Source: Haliotis asinina
Taxonomy: Eukaryota; Mollusca; Gastropoda; Lepetellida; Haliotidae
Reading direction: 5' to 3'
Length of the DNA stretch: 64,000 nt
Assembly: GCF_037392515.1 (NCBI RefSeq)
Contig: NC_090281.1
Coordinates: 43,500,645-43,564,644, forward strand
Shown here piece after piece: positions 46,931 through 57,500 of this stretch. The position numbers were made by a program, and so were the translations under genes. How positions within the stretch are numbered: position 1 is the first letter of the stretch; each line of letters opens with the position of its first letter. The notes under the pieces were generated by a model that saw nothing but the letters and a program-made list of their open reading frames with translations, was not told the DNA's origin and did no database searches.

Positions 46931-48190
46931 AAACAAAGTCTGGGTGAATCTGGAATTTGAACCCACCCACAGTCACCGGTTTCTGGATTGCCAAAGGGAC
47001 ATAACTCTCCACAGCTAAAATTGACAACCCAGGTGAGATTCCAACTGATACCCATCATGACTGTACTAGACAATAGGGATCGACTGTCTACAGAAACAAC
47101 AATTGATCATTTTTCAGTTGATCAAATATCAAATTGTTCAACGCTTACTGAATGTAACAGCAGTCATATGAATGCTGATATTGATTTAATATATGCTGTG
47201 CAAGTGAAGCGTTATTTCACTGTGAATAATTATACGCTATATATGGGTTACCATAGATACTGTTTTCAGTCGAAGGCCTGAATTTATTCTGCAAATGAAC
47301 ATACTTGAATTCATGATCAGTTCTGTGAGAATTTGACAGATTTAACAGTAAATGGGCCTCACACATTGACAGTAGTCTTCAGCATGCTTCAACCACAATC
47401 AACACCATCCCAGTTCAAACAGAAACAACAGACTCTACAATCAAACAGAACATACACATATTTTCTTCAGTTATGTTTCCCCTCAATCATCTGTACTATG
47501 TATGTGCCTTCTTTATGAAATGTGTTAGAGAGAAAGTATCATAAAGTTAAAAAAAACCATTTGCTTCAACATGTCAGCTACCACTGTACATACAAAAATC
47601 ATTAGTTTCTGTGTGTTGTGTGCATGTGGAACTGTGAGAGCACACAGTTTTTTTGGTATGTGTCTGTCTTCCTTTGTCTGGGATTGGGGGAGGGGTCTAA
47701 CACTACTAGTTACTTGTATGAGTTCACTCCCCTTTCTAAACTTTCAATCCAGGCCTGGTCAGCAAGAGAAACCAAACACGTACCTGAGATTTGCTTGAGT
47801 TGCCAAGCGAAAACTAACTTGTGATGCATTTCAGATTTACATTTATGGAAATGAACAGACACTACCTGAATGTACATATAGTGTGTGCATTATTAGATAT
47901 TAGTGCATGAATGGTGCAAGGGCCGGGATTAGAATGAACACTGTGAGTCTATTTCTAATTTTACCTGACTTGACCTAAATTGTCAAACAGCCACCAAAAT
48001 AGTTCCTTTTTCAGTCAGCCATGTTGTATAGCTACCACTAGGATATAGCTGTTATTAGATGACGTATATGGCATACAGTTTCGTATCAGCACAAACATCA
48101 GCATTCAGTTCCTTGCAGTAAATCAGCCATTAGTCATCAGTATAAAGTGTATACAGAATAGTTTGTATAAGAACTGCCGGTAATACTAGC
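46931..48190. other. Non-coding stretch, nothing recognised
   Basis: Open frames up to 97 codons (46988-47281) without recognisable domains or splice support. Confidence 0.4.
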
Positions 48191-48194
48191 AGGT

Positions 48195-48335
48195 TGGTGG
48201 TTGAAGCATTTAAACATCACATCAAACAGCATGGTTCAATTCCCAACATGGGTGAAATATGTGAAGACCATGCACGGTGTTACCTGTCATGACTTTACTG
48301 GAATATTTCTAAAAGTGGTGCAGAACTCACCCGCT
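48195..48335 (+). repeat. tRNA-derived SINE (family A), degenerate
   Basis: tggttcaattcccaacatgg (box B), gtgaaatatgtgaagacc, actggaatatttctaaaag. Confidence 0.8.
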
Positions 48336-48934
48336 AATACTTGCATTTAGCTACATGTACTACTACTACTATTACTAGTATTTACTAATACCACACCTTA
48401 AAGATTTTCAGTTAGTTTCAGCTTGTGTTGGTCATTATGGGACTGTTCATCATTTATAGCTCGGTGGCATTGTGATGATGTTTGTGGAGAAGCATGTACA
48501 ATATGAATGATCCCCCCAAATTTATATACCTTGAAGCAAATGATCCCCGTCCCCGTGCATGTCATGTCCTCCCCAAGTAAGTGTACAAAATTGATGACAC
48601 CCCTCCCTCCCTACAAAAACAAAATAGATCGTACATACACTTACAATTATAATCAACACCCTAGCCATATATTTAATTATGAACAGTCCCTTACAGCCAA
48701 CTAGTTCCATTGTTTCAGACAGGCAAATGTGGCTGAATGACTGTCCCTATTCTTCTTCATGGGATTACATTTCCATGCTCCTTAACTCTCTCTTGCACCT
48801 CAGTCACTGTACCCACAAGTCACAGACAGCGACTTGAAAAATTTTGAAGACATTGCACTTTCAAGGCATGTTTACAACAAACAGCATAAACATCCACTTA
48901 GAAATATCTGTTTATATTTATATATAAGTCAGTG

Positions 48935-49190
48935 AAAGTGTTGAGTTTTACGCCGAACTCAGCAATATTCTAGCTGTATGGCGGCAGTCTGTAAATAATC
49001 GAGTCTGGACCAGACAATCCAGTGATCAAAAACACAAGCATCAATCTGCACATTTGGGAACTGATGACGTCTCAACCAAGTCAGCGAGCCTGACCACCAA
49101 ATCCCGTTAGTCGCCTCTTACGACAAGCATAGTCGCCTTTTATGGCAAGCACGAGCTGCTAAAGGCCTATTCTACCCCAGACCTTCACGG
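48935..49190 (+). repeat. SINE-like family B, near full length
   Basis: ttttacgccgaactcagcaa, ctgtaaataatcgagtctgg, gtcaaccaagtcagcgagcc, gatcttcacggg-type end (ccttcacggg). Confidence 0.95.
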
Positions 49191-49199
49191 GTCATTTAT

Positions 49200-51115
49200 A
49201 TATAAAATAAGACATCTTCTGACCGTGGTGTGTGAGTAAAGCTTTGACTGGATGAATCTCTAGGATTGATAAATACTTGAATATTTGTCAAAAGTCAGGT
49301 ACATGGAAAGTTTTGTATATGTGAGCAAACTTGTTTTGTATTCATGATGTTTTCTGATTGAACCTTATTACGGTCTGTAAATATATACTTAATGTACAAT
49401 ATGGTCAACATACATATCATATGAGCATTGTACATTTAGGGAACTTTAACTGTACATGTCAATCAATCATTTCCACATTTGGGTACCGGTATTATGATAA
49501 TATCAATGATTAGTCCTGGCTAATTAGTCTTTGAGTTTGTCTTTTAATCTACATTTTGATGTCATAGTGCTGATGTATTTGTTTATTTGCTTCTATGGAC
49601 TAGTTGTAACATTATTACCTTCCACAATTAAGTTATAAAATATGGCATAAAATGTTAATGTTCTTGTAGACAGCTGGAAGTGTGTGGACTTGCCATTCAG
49701 ATGCACGTCCTCCATGCCTGTAATGTAATGTGGTCCTGCTAGTATTGGTAACATTTGATGCTAGTGTTTACTAATGTGCCATTGTAACATATTTTCCATC
49801 AGTGAGTTATCTAATGATGCACAGCAGGTGGGAACTGCCATAAAATGAACTATATAAGTGTCCATGTGTACATTACAGTACAGTGTTAGATAAGAATTTG
49901 TATTTAATGGCATGTGTATTTAAGTCTTCAAGTCAAATGAATTAATTGGTATTTCATATTTCTTACACATCGACGAAATGTTTTCGTTTTATTTATTCAA
50001 GAGGTAAACGCAAGCTTAGGGTTATTGCTGTGTCGCGAGAAACAGAGATCACGCATAGCCTAATTGACCTTATTCTGCGAAACAAGGCAGATTATTCTAT
50101 TGAGACGGAAGGTACAGGATTCCTAACATAAAAAGCACAAAAGAATGACAAATGACCCATGCAAACTTTCACCAAAGTGTGCGCACGCACTTTGTACTTC
50201 CTATTACGTAATACTCATATAAACACGGCCAAAGGTGCACGATCGATGTGTGGCTCCTTGCTCACTAAACCCGTGCGCTTGGGTCTGGGTGCATGTAGGT
50301 TACTCGCTCAACAGAGCACGGAAAATATGAGTACTATGGGTCGCTAAACGCTCCGTGCAGATGTGGTCATCACGATTAAAGGAGTAAATCGAATCAGATA
50401 GTGGTATACATACTTACACGTTAGCTGATTTCACCTGTCTGTCATGACTGTGACGTCACAAGCGGAAACGTACGGAAAGTGCCTGACAGTGACTTTCTCG
50501 ATTGTAAACGGACTGGGCGCCTGCCTAAATTTCATTTGTGTACGTTCCATGTCCGCGCTTGACAAGAGATGAAATTCCAGTTTTAATTTATTTACGTACA
50601 GTATGTACTTTGTATACTGCAATCAGTTTTGTGATAATATTAGTCAATTAGTTATGCTACAAACAAGCTATTGTGGCGCTTAAACGGGAAACATAGCAAG
50701 ATAATATAGAGATTATTACACGGGCAAGTGTGTAATAGAGCGTGATAATAATTAATATAATCAATATCCACACAGTGAAACATATTTCGTCGTCTATGAC
50801 GCCATTTATATACAATTTAACGTGACGTCAGTGAACTGGGTCGTCAGACTTGCTTTGGTACCTTGTTTTACTGCACAAATGTACATTAATAAAATGGATG
50901 ATAAAGAAATGATTACTCTCAACTAAGTGTGTCATACGTCTCACTGGAAACTCGTCCAAAATTATTCATTGCTGTGCCCCCTCGCTCTCGTTTGGGCATT
51001 TCAGTGACTTTGATCTATGTCTCTCTAAACGAGCAGTAAATGGCCACCCGGTAGGAAATGTTGGATGCGATTTGGCTGCTAACAATTTAGCACCTCGTTG
51101 CAGTCTGGGTTGTGT
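49200..51115. other. Intergenic stretch between AFMID and the next gene
   Basis: No exon or repeat family recognised. The 50100-50640 part is GC-richer than its surroundings, but no gene was assembled there. Confidence 0.4.
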
Positions 51116-51119
51116 ACTT

Positions 51120-51345
51120 ACTCTGGGGAACCATACCCATGAAGATGCTTGTCGTAAGAGTCGATTAATGGGATCAAGTGTCCAGGGTCGCCGACTTGGC
51201 ATGCGCTGACACATGTCATCATATCTCCATTGCGTAGATCGATTTTCATGCTGTTGATCACTTTATTGTCTGGTCCAGACACTATTATTTATAGTCCTTC
51301 GCCATATAATGCTAAAATGTTGATTAAGTGTGGCGTTTAACAACT
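51120..51345 (-). repeat. SINE-like family B copy
   Basis: gaagatgcttgtcgtaagag, cgctgacacatgtcatcata, gatcactttattgtctggtc, ttgattaagtgtggcg. Confidence 0.9.
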
Positions 51346-51540
51346 GCATAGTAATTCCTTTATTGTTATCGCTAAAATGTCTCTCTTTTTCCTATCACTT
51401 AGATATATCACCAGATGAACTTGCCACGTCAGCTGAAATATTTCACAATACAGCAGTATTGACTATGTGTCACCTGGACGGTGATAATAGTGATAACACC
51501 AAGTTGATACCAACAAGAGGCGGATTGTCGTGAGACAACC

Positions 51541-51595
51541 ATGGGTCACCTCACGATATGGCTGTTCCTGATACTGCCGGGAGTAGTATATTGCA
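51541..51595 (+). CDS. Glycosidase-like gene exon 1 (signal peptide)
   Basis: ATG at 51541, 18 codons plus one base, donor TTGCA|gtaagt. A tandem repeat starts 14 bases after the donor. Confidence 0.75.
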
Positions 51596-54500
51596 GTAAG
51601 TGATATTTCATACAGTTCATGCAGTTCATACACTTCTGACAGTTCATACAGTTCTGATGGTTCGTACAGTTCTGACAGTTCATACAGTTCTGATGGTTCG
51701 TACAGTTCTGACAGTTCATACAGTTCTGACAGTTCATACAGTTCTGACGGTTCGTACAGTTCTGACAGTTCATACAATTCTTACAGTTCTGACGGTTCGT
51801 ACAGTTCATACAGTTCATACAGTTCATTTGCTAATAAACGTGTAGTGGTTAGGGCACTCGGAGAGCGGAGCATCGCGGGGTAAACTCCCGGCTGCGTCAA
51901 CCCAAAAGACATTAAAATATGGTACTTGTTAATTGTTCTCTGCAAAGCGACGGCAATAATGAGTACAAGGACTGCTCGGCTAGGAGTCAGTATAATGTGT
52001 CTGAGTGGAGTGTTCATGTTTAACTACAGCATGGTATGTCAGTGAGCTAATGCACATGCCAACCCCTACAACCCATACTCTCTGCGTCTCCCCTTAATAT
52101 GTATCACGTTTAACTGCTATTCACAGAATTCATATGCCGAACGTGTTCTGCAGGGAGTTATCATAATTCGGAATGACTTTTGGTGCTCTCCCTATTCTGC
52201 AACAATTCCATATTTGGAATAGACCAGTTTACTGTTAAAGAGGTACTGTGGGGGAACCTACTGGTTAAAGTGGTCGTTCGTTACGCTGATGACCGGGGTA
52301 CAACGTGCGAAGTTTTTTTTTCTGGTGTCCCCCACAGTCATAATGCTGGAATATTGCTAAAAGAGGCGTAAAACTACAATCACTCACTACTGTTAAAGCC
52401 TAGGTTACGGTTAGGTAAATTTACTTTCACCTAACACACAAACAGATGTATTGTTCACGAAATAAAGTATATTTATCGAAATATATCTACAGAAATAGTG
52501 CATCACTTCTAAACGTTAGGGTTCTACTTGCATAATGCTTATATACACTAGAAAGCAAACACAGCACCACGGTTTATGAAACAGGAACATATCGATGCTT
52601 TGAACATTACTTGTTAACTTGCTAAATGAATAGAAAGAGGCAATACAGAATTGTGCCCCTTGGTCACACCAGGATCCGTATATTTCGAATAAAACATTCG
52701 TTGTCAATGTGATCCTTATTGTGGCGACATTCCACTCGCTCTCACCGTTTCCATCAAATTGGTAAATAGCAAGGACATATTTTTATTATCATTTTGCAAA
52801 TTTATCCCCCTATACCGATCAGCACTAGTCACTGACTCACTCACCTTACCTCTCAGCTATCATTCCAGTATCTTTGAGGTCAGAAACCAGTTCCAGTGAT
52901 AAACTGCCCCACTGTATGTATTCCAGAGATGCACCTGCAATAACAGATTATTCGTCCAGAACATTCCACTTGTTATGAATGAATTTGCTGTAACAGATGT
53001 TCAAGGAATCTGTATGATCAAGAACGAGGCTGTTACGTGGACAATATGAAATAGGTTGATGCACATATGTCGAGCATGTATAAAAAATACAGGCTTTGTT
53101 ACTCATTTTTTTGGCTCACGGATTGTGAGAGAATGATTATGTCTTTACGCCAGATATGGCTTTCACACAATGTACTCGTGAGTGAACGTCCATTTCCCCG
53201 CCCCTTAAACTGCGCCGCCACGTTCTCGTCTATGCGTTTCTTGTTTTTGGATAGTATATATTAAATGTGGTACTAGTTGTTACCGAGCCTGGGGCTCTGC
53301 ATCAAGGTGAGTGAGTTTGATTTCACGCCGCAGCCGCGCAATTCCAGTTGTATGGCGGCGGCCTGTAATAATGAGTTTGGACCGGACACTCCATGCAGCG
53401 ATCAACAGCAGGAGCATCATTCTGCGCAACTGGGACCCGATGCCAAGTGTCAACCAAGTCAGCGAACCTGCCCACCCGATCCCGTTAGTTGACTCGTAGG
53501 GCAAGCATGGGTAACTGAAGGCCAATATTCTAACCCGAACCTTCACGGGTATCGGCATCAAGGGATAGAAATAAATCTGTAAATAATCGAGTCTGGACCA
53601 GACAATCCAGTGAGCATCGATCTACGCAGCTGGTGATCGACTGTCAGCGAACCCGGCCACTCGATTCTGTTAGTCGCCTCTCACGACAAAGTTACTAAAG
53701 ATCAATTCTAACCGTGATCTTCACGGGTTCTCTGTAATTTGAATGCAGTTGACAACAACATGACTCTAGAAATCGGAGGTACAGTTGAAGGTCATGTTTA
53801 AAACGTGGCTCTTGTAAAACATCGGATTCATTAATCTTTTACTTTTTACTTCCAGGAACCGTTCCAGTACTAGCGACAGAAGATCCATTTGTCATCACAG
53901 TTGCCACAAACGGCACCTACAGCATTCAAGTCAACAATGTCACGTGGCTTGCCAGCGCCCCAACCTTCCTCCGCGTTGGCGGGAAAACGTATACCACGGA
54001 AGATAAATCTTTGAAGTTAAATGCCACCACAGGATCGAGTGGGTCGGATCGTCTTGGACAGTGGCAGACAATATGTTATGACATGATGGCAGGCGCAAGC
54101 AGCTTTACTGGCTGCATTAAAACATATATCCATCCAGATCTTCCAGTTGTCATTTTCCAGCAGGTGAGTGTATAAAAGAACGATGACTTTATTACAAAAT
54201 TAGTTTTCTGCCAAATATGTTTTAGTAAGTATACTTTTTTTTCTTTACATGTACAATACACTCAGATGAAAAGCATGAAGCATGGTATACTAACATCACT
54301 TCGAAATCTTATTGAATTCAGTTGTCTGAGCTTGCTAACCCGACGGAAATATCAGCGGACACCCAATAGTCTGTCATACACAGCCTGAAATAAATATAGA
54401 TCGAGAATGCCCATACAAGTCTAGATTATGTAGCAAGTCCAGATTACCACAGTAATAAAGAAAGTATCGAGACCAAGTTTCATTATATTATATAGTTCTG

Positions 54501-57500
54501 TTATAAACTGTTTAAATTGTAAAATATGCTCATTTCAGAGACCAGTTGTTAGTCTAGGTAACAGGTCATGTCACAACGACCTTTTTCAAACTTTGACCAT
54601 CCAATGTTCGCGAACTTTGAACTTCCAGTGTCTGCGAACTTTGACCTCTGGATTTAAAAGTGAAAATAAAGGTGAAAACAAAAGTCCATATTCAAATGTG
54701 TAATGGTTGGCCGAGAATGTATGACAGTACTTTCAGCGGGTTATTGAAAGACTGTCCTCTATAAGATATATCCTATGGAATCGAAAGAGAGACAATATGT
54801 AGGACTAAACTGCCATTCCGAATACATCGTCTTAACGTCTTTGCCTGTATGCTCAGAATACATATTTCGATTGTCTGGTCTGGAAAGTGACGCGACGATT
54901 GGTCAGATGAAATGTCAGTTTGACGTGACCCGTCATTACTTGCAGTAACAAGAACTGAGACCTCAGTTTAATGAGGAGAGGTAGGGTATCCTAGTGATTA
55001 AAACATTCGCTTGTCACGTCGTAAGCTCGTAGATTCCCTAGATGGGTACAACGTGTAAAGCCCATTTCTGGTGACCCGCAGTGATATTGCTTCAATATCA
55101 CCAAAAGCATCGTAAAACTAAACTCACTGAGTCATTTTAATGTATTTGTATGATTTAAAAAAATAACAAATTAAATTCTTGAGAAAATTAATAAAAGGTG
55201 TGCTTTAAGAAATTGTTCTGTTCTATCGGAAGTGTTAGGTATATCTTGTAGAGATATATATTTACAGCTGGTATAGTCAGGTGATATACATTTCTCAATA
55301 CCCTCACCTCAGTCTTGATGTCCCAGATATTCCCTGGTGGCGCCACCGGCACATCGACAGGGGACCCCGACAAGGTCGTGTCTGGATTTCCATCATTCCA
55401 CATCCCAGAGTTAGAGCCCCAGCTGGGGTACCTGTCATACGGTGGTCTCATGTTTGGTGATGGAAAGAAGTTAGGAGTGTGAGTCCAATCTTTATACCAA
55501 GGCTGCAACGATTCGGTTCGATTCACCGAAAATCGAGTCTGACACTTTAGTTTCGATTTTCGACAACCAGTATTACCAATTCGATTCGATGTTTGAATAC
55601 CCATATAAGTTATTTCCACACAGACAGAACCTAATTTTGACTCCATCTTGGAGAGTTTTCAGCGCTGAAATAACGCGACACGTGAATGATTGACGCCCGG
55701 CTAATTATGCAATGAGAATTGTTGCAAATAGATGTCGCCAGGTTGACGATTGATTAAACACTAAAAAGTCGACTCTGAGACTTAACTGAGATCTCGTATA
55801 TTTATTTGTATGACGTATCGAATCGAAAATGATCGAACCGATGGTCCATTATCGAAAATCGAATCGTGGTCAGGATGAATCGTTGCAGCCCTTCTATTTA
55901 CTCTTCCGAAAAGTAGGTGATCTGGAATATGTAGATATACATGTATAGCGATGCGTTACCTTCCGCACCAGATGTTGTTTTGAGTTAGTGTGATTCCCAT
56001 CTGCAAGATATAACATTTACCTCTTAAAGAAATAACGTTTTGACAATAGTGTTATGAACGAACTGAAGCGCACGTAAAATAGTAAACATAACGAATCTGG
56101 ACCTGCAGATACTTCTGTTGTATTATGGAAGCCTGCGAGATTTCAGTTTGATTATGATCAAGATACTCTCAGATTAATCAGAGACCGTTCAAACGCTGGC
56201 ATGGTACACAATGTTTTAAGTACTCAAAACGTCCAACACATTCAGGAACTGACGGCTGGAACTTGCAAGCGGTATTCAGTAACCCGTACTGTAGGCGACT
56301 AACTTGACCGGCTGGTGAGGCTCGATGATTTGACTGACTCTTGTCACCGTAGTACTATCTTAATACCGTAGATCAGGGTAAATCACTGGATTTTCGGGTC
56401 TAACCTGGCTTCGATGATGTATGTTATCGTCACAGTATCATAATGCGTAAACTGATGTTCATTTTGTCAGTCACTGGTTGTCTGGTAGTTCGCACTCGGC
56501 TATTTACAAACCGCCTTCATATAAGTGGAATATTATTGAGAGCGGCGCACAAACCGATAATTATCTAACATGAACAAGATGCATGTACGGGTTAGAAATG
56601 GTCTTTAGAAACTCGAGCTTTCGTAAAAGGCGACTCAGGGGATCAAGTGGTCGGGCTCGATTTGATTTATTACAGACCGCTGTCATATAGCTGGTCCATA
56701 TTGCTGAGTGTGGTGGTAAGCAATAAACAAAGTTATAACCACCACAAAGCAATGAAGTACAATCTATTTTTTTCAGATTTACAGCCGGTAAGGCGAAGTT
56801 GCAGAGCGGACTTGTTAGCGGCCCTCTGGTTCTCTTCGACAAAGGTGACAATGTCGTGATCACGGCTCCGTTCAGTCAGTTTATGGCAGCCTCCATGTTC
56901 CAAGATGGCGACCGGAAACGCGTCAGTTGGGGCATATTTGGAGGTGCTGAACGGCTTCCGGTTGGCTACACGTACGAGACAATCATGTATTACAGTAGTA
57001 ATGGCATTAACGCGGTACGTATAGTGATTGTGTAAGTTAGTCAAATTACAATTCTTACGTATGACAATGATATTAATAAAGAACATAGTATACGATAAAC
57101 GGAATTTAGTTTATCTTTAAAACACATTTTCATGGAAATGTTTAGATTTATTTCTCTCACTTACCGCAAAAACGGAAAAGTATCATTCTCGGCAAATCTC
57201 ACTCGATATGAAAATGATTAATTAATTAAGGGGCAACTGCAATGATCTTTGTAATTAATTTCAAACTGATTTTTCAATAATAAACTTCATTCCATAAGTG
57301 AAAATTTGTGTTCTTCCTCACAAGGCCATGTCTGACTGGGGTGCGCTTATGCGGAGGTATTACGGTAAAGAAAATGCGTACAGGCAGAGCGATCTCACGC
57401 TTAACTACGTTGGCTATTGGACTGATGGAGGTGAGAGATAGTAGTGAGTACGTTGCCTGCTAACAATTGCACAAAGTAGTAACAACGTTGTTTTGTGGAC

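Noticed and set aside
55188..55646. 152-codon minus-strand frame
   Set aside because: It covers exon 3 of the plus-strand glycosidase-like gene; the plus-strand reading has splice sites and fits its neighbours.
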